64,000 bases of DNA from Blastobasis lacticolella (Eukaryota > Arthropoda > Insecta > Lepidoptera > Blastobasidae), in the NCBI GenBank assembly GCA_905147135.1, contig LR990060.1, positions 11,362,001 to 11,426,000 of the forward strand. Reading direction: 5' to 3'. The notes beneath the pieces are model-generated. The model did no database searches. It saw only the letters and a program-made list of their open reading frames with translations, and had not been told where the DNA came from. Position 1 is the first letter of the stretch. Every line of letters starts with the position of its first letter. This document shows, piece after piece, positions 34,136 to 46,362 of the stretch. The position numbers and the translations under genes were made by a program.

Positions 34136-34350
34136 AAGTTGGTGGATAGTCTAACCACTCGGCCACCGACGCTCTTCTTTGGCCGAAACGGCCCAACCAT
34201 CTTTTCTGACTACAATATACAGTTCGTGGATTGGCTCTTTATTAGATCTGACAACTTTATACACTATTTTCCTGTTTTCTATCTGATGATGCCATGTGAA
34301 ACCGAGTTGGATACCCAAACCACTCCTCCACCGACGCCCCATAAATAGTA
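34136..34350 (-). mobile_element. Two SINE-A tRNA-like head fragments
   Basis: 34136-34174 and 34308-34346 each carry the complement of the SINE-A head (ACCACTCGGCCACCGACGC and CACTCCTCCACCGACGCC). Bodies and tails are missing. A stretch around 34190-34290 resembles 30050-30180, which also borders a SINE-A head, so these may be two copies of one composite. Confidence 0.5.
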
Positions 34351-35365
34351 CAAGTATACATATACTCTAGTAATCAGAGAAAGCACTATAATCATGAACA
34401 TTAACGTGACCCTTCCCAGTGAATATTGCCCCGGGCGTATCCCTTGCCACAAATAGTGGTACATTTAATTTTATTGCGTGCGACAGGACATTACCAACTG
34501 CTGCTGTGGGTTGACACATCATTAACTGTTTTAAATTATGTGTGGGATATTGGGTCTATTGAAATAGTTGTGTGGTTTTTCTAGGTGATATTTTTACCTG
34601 TCTCTACAGCTACTTGCAGATAAAACAGTGAGTTATATCTGCAATGAGCTTTTTTTTCGATATAGTACAACTAAATATCTATTTAGAGCAACTAATATAA
34701 TAAAAAAAAACTAATATTATTGGAAAATGTTTTTGCAACTAATATGAATGGCAAAAGAATAAAAAAAAATTTCCTCTTATTTTAAATTTTGATGGTCTGT
34801 CACCAACCCGTTTTCACCGAGATTTATTGCTCTAAAAGAACATTTTGTCAACTTTTGCAACGACTTGCACGACACACAGGTAATCTGGGATCTGAGCTAA
34901 GTAGTTACCGAAATAGTAGTCTACTGAGTTTAACACAGAACTACCTACATCAACTAGGCCAGTAAGTTCGAATCCAGAAACAGTGGTTTTCACTACGTTG
35001 GACATTATAATTTCACCTGAAGTAAAACAGTGGCTCCACGGCAAAATCTGGCTTTAATTATGTCCGTGGCCCAAGAGAATGTGCCAGTTTATACAGAAAG
35101 TTTCTGCGAGCAAACAGCGAACATTTTTAATCAGGGTACAATCCACCTCTGGGTGGTATTGAAGGCACTTTTGTAATTGTCGTCAATTCTATGCCTTACT
35201 TACTTACTTTCTATTTACGAATAGCAACGTCGGAACTGTTGTTCATGTTTGTACAGGGTACCTACTATTGTTCGCTCGTATTAAAGGCAATACCTAGGAA
35301 AATAATAAAATAGCTTTTAACAGTCAAAATGTAAAAAAAATTTAGGGCTCACTGCGCTCATTTAA
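34351..35365. other. AT-rich stretch without recognised gene
   Basis: Nothing supportable beyond short A- and T-runs (34680-34790). Confidence 0.45.
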
Positions 35366-35548
35366 TTTAAGTGAACTAACCGATGCTCTTACGGTGAGGG
35401 AAAACATCGTAACAAAACATGCACATTTAAGCAACTAAATTTGATGATCCGAACAGGTCAGGTTCTCTTATTAACAGGGTCACAGGCCCGTTCTAGGTCA
35501 GAGGACCTCGGGCACGCAAGCACAATTGAGACATTGACGTCAAATATA
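35366..35548 (+). mobile_element. SINE-A body fragment
   Basis: Starts ACCGATGCTCTTACGGTGAG and continues to a degraded tail with GCACAATTGAGACATTGACG. The head is missing. Confidence 0.7.
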
Positions 35549-37116
35549 TGGATACCGAGTATTTAAAGCATACATAGAATGAAGCACAGTCGTTTTAAAC
35601 TCACAATCGGGCCATAACTCCCAAATAGAGAGCACATATCACCGCAAGCTCTATAAAACGGAGCAGCTGTTCCCCATGTAGGCAATATGGGGCCTATTAA
35701 TTTTAACATCCTAATGAAAAGGCGATATTCGGGGCACTGGAGAAATTACACGGTCTCTCGTCTGAGAAAGGAAATAAAGGAAGTGTTAGTGCCAGCAATA
35801 AAAGTAAGATATGATGGGAAATGAATTCTTCGGGTGCGAGTTATGGTCTTCCGAAAATCATTTTCGGATCGCAACGGCCTTTTATGGGTGCCGGCTTGGG
35901 TGATGCGATTTAGTGTGGGTAGTGGTGGTGTAGACGGATGGATTTTAACCGGCGACGAAAAAAAGAGTGTTCGAAAGAGGACGTGTGTATATGTGGTTCT
36001 GGGTATGTGTGTGTCTCCCGAACCAATGGACCCATTTCGATGCGGTTTTCTAAATTTGAAAGTCAGTTTAATCGAGTTGATTTTTGGGTTTGTTTTATTA
36101 AAATCGGTTTAGTAGTTCAGGAAATATTTGTAGTTAATGTGAACTTGGTCGGGAAATTACGACGTTTTTCTGACGGTTCGTTATTGAATTCCAGGGTATT
36201 GCGGTTAATCGCAACTTTATAGGGGTAGATAAGAGTAAGGAAACAATTATATTAAATTTCATTTATATTGTTTTTCTACGTAAACTCGTATTTGCATATA
36301 CTTTATTTCAGCAAATCGTATTCTCTGGTTATTGGGTGTTCTTATGTAGGTAGGTACTCATATTAGATTGGATAACAGAAAACCTTTTCTTTTTTCAGAA
36401 TTTTATTGAATGATTAAGGCTAGCGTCCAGCGTGCTAAATGCAAATGTGGTTTTATTATATTTTCACGGAACTTAAAATTTTTATGAAAATTTAATTGGC
36501 TATGTTAAAGAAATAATTTTTAAGTGTGTTCCAACGATATTGATGATTGTGAGGGGAGGGTGTCAGTTGTCATTTCTTCAGTATACTTTCCCTATTGGCA
36601 GCTTAGTAGATACTTCCTTTTTCCACCACATTCGACTTCGTCGTCGCGGTCAATGGCTTTGTATTCTCCTATTGTGACCTGTATCTCACTTTATGAACCT
36701 TCGCAAATCCCTGAACCGACCTACAACACAAAATCCCGTCTAAAGGCAAAAGGTCGAACTGTCAACGCCACGAAACACATACACAAGTTAAGCATTCGCT
36801 GCCAGAGCTCGCGTTCGTTAGGCCGGTAAAGAAAGAACTTTGAAGTTTCCCAGCGGATTGAGTGGTCAAGTCTCGACAGGCGGGGTGAAGGGGCCACGCC
36901 CTGCGGTCCTAGCGAGCTTCTGTCGTGACTAGAAATATTTGTGAATTACTTTATTGTTATACGGTGAATTACGGAAGCTAGAAATTTTTTGTGAATAAAT
37001 ACGCATTGTTATACTTATCAATAGGGACTCACATGCGACGTACCTTATCGATTTGTTTTCCCGACGTTTGTTAGTTTGAAACAAGTAAATACGCTGTTAA
37101 TTAAACACAGCAAGAT
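35549..37116. other. Stretch without recognised gene
   Basis: Overlapping plus-strand ORFs of 92-101 codons at 35834-36222 and 36524-36829 have no recognisable domain and biased low-complexity content. I do not call them genes. Confidence 0.45.
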
Positions 37117-37354
37117 ATAGGTAACCGATGATCCCATGTTGAGGGAAATCATCGTGACGAAATCTGCATATTTAGGAGACTGAATAGACCAGTGTAAACA
37201 CAATTCAGTCTGATCAGGTTCTTGGCTAGAGGATCACGGAGGTCAGATGGTGGTCGATCCACCATAATTACCTAATCTGTCAAATCCTGGATCATGGTCA
37301 AGGCGGATCCCGGGCTTTCGCAGAGCCATACCGGGATATTGACTCTAAGATGAT
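37117..37354 (+). mobile_element. SINE-A body and tail, diverged
   Basis: Order conserved: ACCGATG...GAGGGAAATCATCGTGA, TCAGGTTCTTGG, TACCTAATCTGTCAAATCC, GATCATGGTCAAGGCGGATC, tail ACTCTAAGATGATT. The head is missing. Confidence 0.7.
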
Positions 37355-37566
37355 TATTTGTCTACTAGAGCGAGGCTAAAGAAAAATATCGCTAGCCATT
37401 ATCGGATGAGTCGCTAGTTGACGTAATACGATAGTCCCCAGAGGTGTGCGTTACCTTACCATGGAAGAAAAAAAAGGAAAAACCAGTGCGTTACCATCGC
37501 GATGCTTCGAAGTGAATTGCAATCACACAAACTAAGCTTTTAAAGAGTAAGAGACATACATATAAG

Positions 37567-38262
37567 TAATGGTTGGTTTAATTATAGCGCAGCTGAGAAC
37601 TTGAGCTGAGTAAACAATTATAGCCATATATATAAGAAATTAATAAATACGGACACCCCGTTGATAGATTTCAATAGCGCGCTATTTTCTATGATTCAGA
37701 CTGCTTTAAACAACTCAAATTCTGGGATACCTCTCTGTTAAAGAGTCGTCTTACATACACATACACACTCACACTAGTATCCCATAGGGGACAAAAGGTT
37801 TTCTATGTCCACTAATATCTTTGTCCATGGCCAAATCCATTCCCCCGGCTTCCTAAACACGCTCGAAAGAAAAGCGAAGGGCCTGCCCGCGCCCTGAGGG
37901 CCTTGTGTGAGTTCCGCTTCGATTTTACTTTACTATCGCGTTTGCGTTTACGTGAAAATGTGTATGAAAAAATAGATAGCGCCGCCTAGTGGTACGTAAA
38001 TGAAGCTTTTTTCTTCATACTAATTTCGACGTAAACGCAAACGCGATAGTTAAGTAAAATCGAAGCGGAACTCACACTAGGCCCTCTGATCAAATAGTGC
38101 ACGCGTCGAGTGGGTTAGTCCGTAAGGGGCACGTTGCTTCGCTTCTCGGGACACAATGAATCTACTAAAAGGCACACGCCAGGTTTGAGTACTATAGCGG
38201 TGATGTATGCTGTGTTATGTAATGGTTGGTTTAATTATAGCGCAACTGAGAACCTGAGGATC
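37567..38262. repeat. Duplicated 46-base block flanking a palindromic MITE
   Basis: GTAATGGTTGGTTTAATTAT plus about 25 further bases occur at 37567-37612 and again at 38218-38262 in the same orientation, with the MITE 37896-38086 between them. Confidence 0.55.
37896..38086. mobile_element. Long-TIR MITE of 191 bp
   Basis: The left 58 bases (starting GAGGGCCTTGTGTGAGTTCC) and the right 58 bases are complementary with two mismatches, leaving a centre of about 75 bases. No ORF. It could fold into an almost complete hairpin. Confidence 0.8.
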
Positions 38263-38886
38263 TCTATCTCCTATGTTTCACAAATTTTGCAAAAAGGCTC
38301 GCAAATTCAATATTTTTATAAATTCAGTGCAGTTTGCACCAAATTCTTACGTATTTAAGCTGATACTTAAACAAAAAACGTGTTAAAGAATTGGATGCAT
38401 GCGGGGCTTAATGTTATGAAAATATTGAATTTGCGAACGGATCAAAAACAGAGCCTCTGTTCTCGAGCCATCGATCGTATTCACCGTATGCGAGGTGGGA
38501 GCGCGGGCAACGATAATTCCCTTTGCGGAGCGTGAGTCATGAAGTGTTCTCGAATTAGGTCGAGGATTATAGGAGATGGCTGTCAAACGATAAATTATTT
38601 TTTGTAGGACGCAAAAGAAGGCTGAACGGGGTGAAACGCCTTTGCCATAATATCTGTTCGGGAGAAGTGAGTCTCAAAGTGAAGAAAAGGTGAAGCTCAA
38701 ATTTCCTTTTTAATCCAGAAACGGTGTTACTTCCTGAGTGTAGCCTCCTATTTATTTACTTTTAATAAGAACTAGCCAGACACCTAAGTGTAGTACCTAA
38801 GTGAGCTTTGGGCGAGGCCGGGCATTTTCTTGAAAAGTCAATTTAGAAGAACGTCTTTTTCTGGGTTAGTCATCTTTTCATACTGC

Positions 38887-39020
38887 GTCATCATCATCAT
38901 CTTGGCATTAATATCCCGGCCTCTCGCGCACGAGGGCCCGCGGTCCGTCTTGACCATGATCCAGGGTTTGGCAGATCAAGTAATTACAGTGGAGCGACTG
39001 CCATCTGTCCTCCGTGCTCA
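38887..39020 (-). mobile_element. SINE-A tail fragment
   Basis: Begins with an ATCATCATCATC tail end and continues through the GC-rich block to CGACTGCCATCTG. The rest is missing. Confidence 0.75.
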
Positions 39021-39957
39021 GTGCTGCGATAGCTTTTTCCAGTACTTCTTCTAAGGACGGTGTCACCGAAGTGGGAGCGTGCCTACTAGGTACCTGTATA
39101 TAATCATCCTGGTCACTCCGATAGTCTAAATTACTTAAAATGTTGCGGCAGCACGCAGGCAACGCATTAATATTAACCAAAACGGTTAACCGTTAGCGGA
39201 TAGCTGGAAGATCCACTGAATACCGAATTGAATCTTAATTTATTTAACACAAGTTGTGAGTCAGCGAGAAACCGCATACTCAAGTTAACTTCGATACGTT
39301 GTAGCATTTATTCAAACCATATTATTAAATTTACTATTGTAGCATTACTTTCTGGTATTGTTGATATATTTTAGTTTTAATTTAAATTTGTAGTCTTAAA
39401 CACTGTTTAGTATGTTTTACTTTTAGTTATGTATGTGTTAGTGTATCCAGTTTCTATCGGTAGAAAGTTATAGGCTCTGTGTTGCCAGTATTACCTATTT
39501 TGTATTGTAATCATTGCTTTATTCTTTATTGTACACAAAAATAATAAATAAAATTTAACAGAAGGCAACTTAAGTACAAAGGCGAATTACTGATTGAAGA
39601 ATTGCTATTGGTTTTCCTTACGTACTACAATAGAAATCTACAAAACAAGCTCCTGAATATTTGATTCTGTTTGATACTTAATATTGTATTATATTTACTA
39701 TCGGGAACGTACAAACGGAAAGTAAATAAGGAAATAACATTGTTATCCGAAACACGAGGCCGAGGTCGGTCAATTTTCTTAGCACACACGTTATCCTGAA
39801 CTCCCGCAATACTTGTTACGCATAAGGATTACCAGGGATTATTCCTTCAGCTGTTTACAAGGCGTGTGTAGTCCTTATGAGACAAGTGAGACTACAAGGA
39901 GATTTTTCGGCCGAGTAAACTTTTGTGCTGTCTTAAACTTGTAGAGTATAAAAAAAT

Positions 39958-40310
39958 AATCATCTTGGCGTTAATGTCCCGGTTGTGCTCTCGAGAACGA
40001 GGGCCCGGGGTCCGCCTTGACCATGATCCAGGATTTGGCGATCAGGTAATTACAGTGGAGCGACTACCATTTGAACTCCGTGACCCTGCTACCAGGGGAA
40101 CCTGACCAGATTGGATCATGGTTACAAATTCAGTTGCCTGAATTTGCAGGTTTCATCTCGATGTTTTCCCTCACCATAAGAGCATCGGTTAGTATTCAAC
40201 TAATGTACATAACTCAGAAAAGAGACATTGATACATGGCCGCAGCGGGATTCGAACCCGGTACCTCTCGCTTACGAGTTGGATACACAACCGCCCGGCCA
40301 CCGACGCTCC
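39958..40310 (-). mobile_element. Full-length SINE-A
   Basis: Complete copy on the minus strand: head GGAGCGTCGGTGGCCGGGCGG, B box CGGGTTCGAATCCCGC, full body and tail. It is one of the best-preserved copies and a good consensus template. Confidence 0.88.
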
Positions 40311-41814
40311 CTCCCTTTCTTGTTTCTACTTAATATTGTACCTAAAATAGATGTGACAAAGTACTATCAAAAGCTTAAGTACATGCAATTTTTTTAAATA
40401 ATTTAGTTCTCGTACCATACGTGACATGAAAATGGCTCTTCTTATTTACAAAAACTCTAACATTCCCTTCATTTTAATTTCAAATCTATTAAAAATTTTA
40501 TTGCCCAAAACAACCTATAAAAAATACCCAAATTTTGTACGAATTCCCGTTACTTTGAGAATAACGACGCCCCCAGGGCGTAACTCTCACAATAAAGTGG
40601 CGTATTAATGAAGAAATAGAAGAACGCTAGCGTGATGCTCGCTATTACGGGGAAAGCGATTTTTCTCAACAAAATATTCACAGTGAAAGGTGGGCGGGCC
40701 CCCACGCTCGGCGTGGGGAAAGGGGCCCCCCAAAAGTAACATTAGTATTTACATTTATACCCTGTCCTGTCAAAAGTGCGACACGGATTCTTCGCGAACG
40801 CATGAGCGGATATCCGTTTACGATGAGTTTTAATTGCGTTTAGTTCGCAGCGGGTCTCGATCGTGTTGAGCGAATTTGATCCGACCAGCGCATAGGACTT
40901 TGGCCTCTCAACCGTGATCCCTTCACTTTACTTAGGCAAGTAGTATATAGGTGTATGTCTCACCAGCTAAGACCATCGTAGACTAGACCTTTCTAGTAGC
41001 AAGTAGGTAGCAAGTTGGTATCCATGTTGCGTGCGATACAACTGAAAAACTTGCTGTCAACAACTTTTTCTGTTGTGTTATATTCAACGTTGCTATTTCC
41101 AACCTGCCTGCCAATGTAATTAGTTTAAGGATTTGTTCTCACCGGCGAATGTCCGCTTTGCGAATTCGACACGAAATTGTCGTGAAGTATTTCTTGGGCT
41201 ACTCTCAACTATGGACGTAAACTCTCACGTTGCTTGTTCATAATTTGTTTTATTTTATTTGACAACTCTGCTTACGTCGGGTAAGTACCTAGTAGAGAAT
41301 AGGTTCCCTATGCGAATGACCCTATGTATAGCGTCTGGTATAGACTAGTACAGCACTCCCTTCCACTCAAGGCTGTCAATATCAAGTGGTGCGAGGATCG
41401 GACGTTCCCGTGTGCATCGTGTCAAATAACTCCTCAGAACAAACACCGTACACAAGCGGTAGATCACGCTTGGGGAGGCAAACCCCCTCTGTTGGTTTAC
41501 CGGTTCAACACCACTTTTGTGAGCTCGAAGAGCGTTTTTAGACCACGTTAGTGCTGTTGTTTCTGTATTTTTTCGCCAGAATGTCTGTCTAAAAGCCCGG
41601 CAACGCTGCGAGTCATGCGAGGGGGAGGGGAGGGGGGATGCTTAGTTAGCGGTGGCTGAACTTAAACCTTTTTATAATATTTTTTATTCTTGCGTCGTCA
41701 CATACGAAGGTGAGATGGCGGTTAATTGTTAGTCCAAAAAGAATTACCTCTAGTAGTGGAATCTGGGGCCGTTGAAGACAATACCATTATGATTAGATAC
41801 ATACATACATGTGT
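40311..41814. other. Stretch without recognised gene
   Basis: A GC-rich inverted stretch (GGGCCCCCAC...GGGGCCCCCC, 40692-40729) and a G-rich run (41621-41638) are the only local features. Confidence 0.45.
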
Positions 41815-42075
41815 TGTGAAGCGTTACGGGAGACGCAGCGTAGGTAACCTCCCACAAGGTGAGTTGACGATCTAGTAAAGGTCACGAACCGGCTGGAGGC
41901 GAACGGCACAGGACCGACCTTTGTGACTCCAGGGGAGACCTAAGCCCATTTTTTTATACTACTAAGGTGGCAAACAAGCTTCTATCGGCTGATATGATCA
42001 AGGATGAGTCCATAGGCTGCAGTGACTGCTTACCATCAGGTAGGCCGCAAGCTTGTTTGCCACCTTAGTGGTATA
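41815..42075 (+). mobile_element. RTE-2 tail fused to an inverted-repeat element
   Basis: 41815-41950 shows RTE-2 3' sequence (AGACGCAGCGTAGGTAACC, CCTTTGTGACTCCAGGGGAG). 41958-42075 begins TATACTACTAAGGTGGCAAA and ends with its complement TTTGCCACCTTAGTGGTATA. Confidence 0.55.
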
Positions 42076-42686
42076 AAGTAAAGTTAACTGAATGGCTTCT
42101 ACAATATTGTTTTTATGACACTAAATAATTTTTTAATTATAAAAATATGGTCCCAATTACACAGACTTTGTAGAAAAAAGTGCTTAAGTGTTATTATTAT
42201 TAATTTTGTGAAATGTGTGATATATGATTATATACCTACTAATTTAATATTTGTATGCCCAAAATAGGGCTAGACATAGAGAGACATTCAACTTTATAAC
42301 AACTAAGTTATGTATACACAGCTATGTTACAAATAAATGACTTTGAACTTTGAATTTAAAAAAAATAAAACAATTAAGGGAAAAACGTTCTTAGGAACCA
42401 TGTCGTCGATGTTTGAGTTATTTTTTCTCAATCCCGCCGTCACTAGAGCCCTATATTCCGCGGCCACTGGCGCCCACACCCCTAATTTAGGCGTCGGCGG
42501 GTGTTGTATGGTCTCAATTAGTCATTGTCACCGGGTAATGGCTGGGTTCCCGCGCAGCGATATTTGATTTCCAGCCCGATTCCATTTGTATGGATTACAC
42601 GCGCCAACGAGCAGGCTTATTAATATGAGCAGACGTCGCGGTGGAGGTTAATTGGTGGTTTGTTACCTTGAAACTATTGCCAAGGG

Positions 42687-42985
42687 AGCGTTGGTGGCCG
42701 TGGTTAAAGTTTCCGACTCGTACCAATGACTCTTTTCTGAGTTATATATATATTGGTTGAATGCTAACCGATGCTCTTACGGTGAGGGAAAATATCGTGA
42801 TGAAGCCTGCACATTCAGGCGACTGAATGTGTAACCATGGTCCAATCTGGTCAGGTTCCCCTGGTGGCAGGTCCTGGTAGCACTGTAATTGTCTGATGTG
42901 CCAAATCCTGGAACATGGTTAAGGCGGGCACCGGACTTTCGTGCGCGAGAGCACAACCGCGACATCAATGCCAAGACGATAACTT
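42687..42985 (+). mobile_element. SINE-A copy with damaged head
   Basis: Head GAGCGTTGGTGGCCG is present but the B box is deleted (TTTCCGACTCG joins directly to TACCAATGACTC). Body and tail are complete. Confidence 0.75.
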
Positions 42986-44557
42986 TTTTTATTATATTGT
43001 GCCCGAGGAGAATGCTAGGGGGATCGCGCTTACCGAAAATACGCCATTTTAAGTACATGCTAAGAATTTTTTCGCCAAATCTGAGGTATTATAAAAAAGG
43101 TAGGATCTTGAGTACCCGGGACGAGCATTTAGGTATGAAAATTTTGATGAAATTGTAAAAAGCTAGATAGATTTTCCTGCCTACCTCCAGTACTACGAAG
43201 ATGACCCCTGGCCCTAGCGCGGGAGAGCATAACAAATTTCGGCTCGTTTGTCTTGATGAGGACTGTTCAAAATCGTGCCACAAGATTCATTGCGCCATTT
43301 TTGTTCATGTTATTAGTTCCTGTGGCCACCATCTGCTAACATTAATCAGACCCTGAGTACTAAGAGTCCTCGTTATGATAATTCAAACGAGCCCAAAACT
43401 TAAAATAACATGCATGCAATTAACTCACCACCAAATATGCCGAAGACCGAACGCAGTATGTACGGAAGAGCAGGAAGTCGGACCACATATAATACATAAT
43501 GTAGGTATGTGACTAACGCACTTTCAACCTTTCACATTATTTTAAATGTTAGACAGGACAAGCATTTTACCACCATCTCACCTGTTGGTAAGTGACGATG
43601 CGGCCGAAAACGGAGCACCTTCCGCTTCCACCACTAGAATCTAGCTACCTTCCAGGACTAATCTTAGTTAAGGCAAATCAAACTAGTCTAAACTCAATAG
43701 AATTGCATTGTTTTATTGAAATGTTCCTTTGGCAACTTTCAGTCTCCATCATCAGATCAGCTCAGTGACTTGAATGGTCATCAGACGAATTGAATACAGG
43801 GGGCGGAAAATGAGCTAGTCATCCTCGATCCTCCAATCTATCCTTGCACCCAGTAAGAGTAAACTTAGATTACATAAATAAAAGTAATAAAATTACTCTT
43901 GCGCCAAAGCTGTCAAAAGTTATAACACCCACTATTTCCAATACGATATTGCATTTACGGTGGCCGCTGATCGTGGATATTGTGTGGTATTTTTTTAGCA
44001 ACAAGTAATTACTTGTTTATAAATATATATTGTTCTATTGGGCCTGAAATCACTCACGTCGTATTTTCCCAGTCAAGTTAACGCTCCATTCGTCCCGGGG
44101 AAGAAAAATGGCGGCCAATACTGGCGGATAATTCAATAGAGCCAACCGAAAGTGGGTCCGGGTATCGATACATTACCGCTTTTGTTTCCCGGCCCATGGC
44201 AACGTCCAGCGCAAATGGAGCTAACATCAGCATGTATGTGCATACAAACGGCGGTCCAAAGCGCAAACTGGACATTTGAGACGTATACATGACCAGTATA
44301 AATTGAACTATCGTCAATATGGATGCGCATACAACAGGCGGTCCAAAGCCCAAACTAGTGGGTTGAGGTATATAGGTATACGGAACGTGTGGAATAAATC
44401 TCCCAGCAATTGATCAATTTCGGAATTGGTGACGTATTACACACTTTATTTATTAGCGTGCGGGTTTCGTTCTCGTATTTACTTATTTAATTGGTACTTC
44501 ATTTAATTCTGGGATCTAAGTTATAGCCACAGGCGCAATTAAGATTTAGCTTTCGTC
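42986..44557. other. Stretch without recognised gene
   Basis: No repeat shared with the rest of the window and no coding signal. The sequence is of mixed composition and looks single-copy within the window. Confidence 0.45.
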
Positions 44558-44825
44558 ATCACAGCCCACATGCGAGCGTGTTACAGTCCGCTATAGGACT
44601 TAGGGCCTCTTCCATGACAGGGGACGCTTTTGCCATAATCTCTACGCTTGGCTGGCGGGTTGGAGATCGCAGTGTTATAAATATAATATTGGAAAACGCT
44701 GCTGCCCATTTTCTAGTCTACGGAGACTCTAGATCTTTTATCCTGAAAACATTAGTCGCCTTGTGCGATACCCACGCGTGTTAGGGGTTGGTGTTATTCT
44801 ACTTTACCGGACACCACACGGCCAA
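44558..44825 (-). mobile_element. SINE-B copy
   Basis: Minus strand, full length, from the TCATCACAGCCC tail complement to the CACACGGCCAA head complement. Confidence 0.75.
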
Positions 44826-45009
44826 GATTTAGCTTTGCATGAGTGCTATTTAGAGTTGTAATTTGGGATACTTTGAGTTACTTTATTGCAATCGATACCA
44901 ATCGATCCCTAATTTTTTGCTTACATATATATGTCAGAGAACACTCCACAAAGTTTACATTAGAGTTTAGGAAAAACTAAAATAAAGCAAGAATGATCTT
45001 GCTAGAGGG

Positions 45010-45245
45010 CAGAGCACATAGCTCGAAGAACAGATGGCCTCTAGGGCAGTAAAGTCCTCGAGTGGCGACCACGCACCGGAAGACGCAGCGTGGGTAGGCT
45101 TCCCACAAGGTGGACCGACGACCTGGTAAGGATCGCAGGTGCCAGCTGGATGCAGAAAGCATAGGACCGGCCTTTGTGGAGATTTCTGGGAGAGGCCTAT
45201 GCCCAGCAGTGGGCGTCTTCTGGCTGATATGATGATGATAATGAT
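45010..45245 (+). mobile_element. RTE-2 3' end, best copy
   Basis: The plus strand encodes, with one stop, the pieces TRWTDDLVRIAG and GASWMQKA, then DRPLWRFLGEAYAQQW. This is the RTE-clade C-terminus. The tail is GGCTGATATGATGATGATAA. Used here as the RTE-2 reference. Confidence 0.8.
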
Positions 45246-45373
45246 CTTGCTAAATAAAAATCTTGAATCGATATCGGTTGAGTCGATTTGGCGTTATCAC
45301 AGACACACAAACTGATACTATCTGCAGATAGATACACACTGCACACTGATATTATCTAAATCATAGACAATAA

Positions 45374-45729
45374 TCACCTTGGCGTTAATGTCCCGGTCGT
45401 GCTCTCGCGTACGAGGACCCGAGGTCCGCCTTGATCGTATTACAAGATTTGGCAGATCAGGTAATTACAGTGGAGAGACGCCATCTGACCTCCGTGACCC
45501 TGCTATTAGAGGAACCTAACCAAATTGGATCATGGGTACACGTTCAGTCTCCTAAATGTGTAGGTTTCATCACGATGTTTTCCTTCACCGTTAGAGCATC
45601 GGTTAGTATTCAATTAATGTATATAACTCAGAAAAGAGTCATTGGTACCTACATGGCCGCAGTGAGATTCGAAAACGGTACCTCTCGCTTACTGGCCGGA
45701 TACTGTTACCACTAGGCCACCGACGCTCC
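45374..45729 (-). mobile_element. Full-length SINE-A
   Basis: Complete copy on the minus strand with head GAGCGTCGGTGGCCTAGTGG and a degraded B box (CGTTTTCGAATCTCAC). Confidence 0.85.
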
Positions 45730-45734
45730 ACGGA

Positions 45735-46362
45735 CTAATTAGTCGTCAACCTGTCAAACAGAAACCGATGTCGATACATTGTCTTCATATCCGATTAGGC
45801 CACAGCATTTGCTCGTAATGCTTCCTCCTTCACGTTTAAAATTGAGAAGAGAAATCCATAGTCTTGCCGCATGAACAGTGAAGGAGTAGGAATAGAAATC
45901 GGAATGGTGGATAGGAATCTTGTTGAAAAAGAGAATATGAGGGGCAACGTGTTGCTTTTTAGTGGGTATGACTGTCACTTTTAATAACAGGCGAGTCCAG
46001 GCGCGGATCCATGGGGGGGGGGGGGGGCAATGGGCGCAATTGCCTCCCCTCAGCCCCGACTCTGACTCACAATCTCCTACGGTTTTATAAGACAAAAGGC
46101 AAAAAATTCGAAGCTCGCTGCGCTCGCTAAATTGTTTTATTGATTTTATCAATCACTCAAACTTTTTAGATTTCTGTTCTATATTCTCCCAGCTTGATAT
46201 AACACGGCCAAATTTAGGACTAATAATTAGTCGTCAACCTGTCAAAGTGAAGCCGATCTCGATAGACTACCTTCATGTCAGATTAGGCCACAGCTTTTGT
46301 TCGAAATGTTCCCTCCTTCACGTTTAAAATACAGCTTGATATAACACGGCCAAATTTAGGTG
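45735..46362. repeat. Tandemly duplicated 110-base block with intervening sequence
   Basis: TAGTCGTCAACCTGTCAAA to CTTCCTCCTTCACGTTTAAA at 45745-45845 recurs at 46225-46328 in the same orientation. CAGCTTGATATAACACGGCC occurs at 46191 and again at 46332. A 15-G run lies at 46013-46027. Confidence 0.6.

Noticed and set aside
42337..42567. 76-codon ORF and GC-rich block as an exon
   Set aside because: No motif and no convincing splice sites. It might be conserved non-coding DNA, but this cannot be shown from one sequence.
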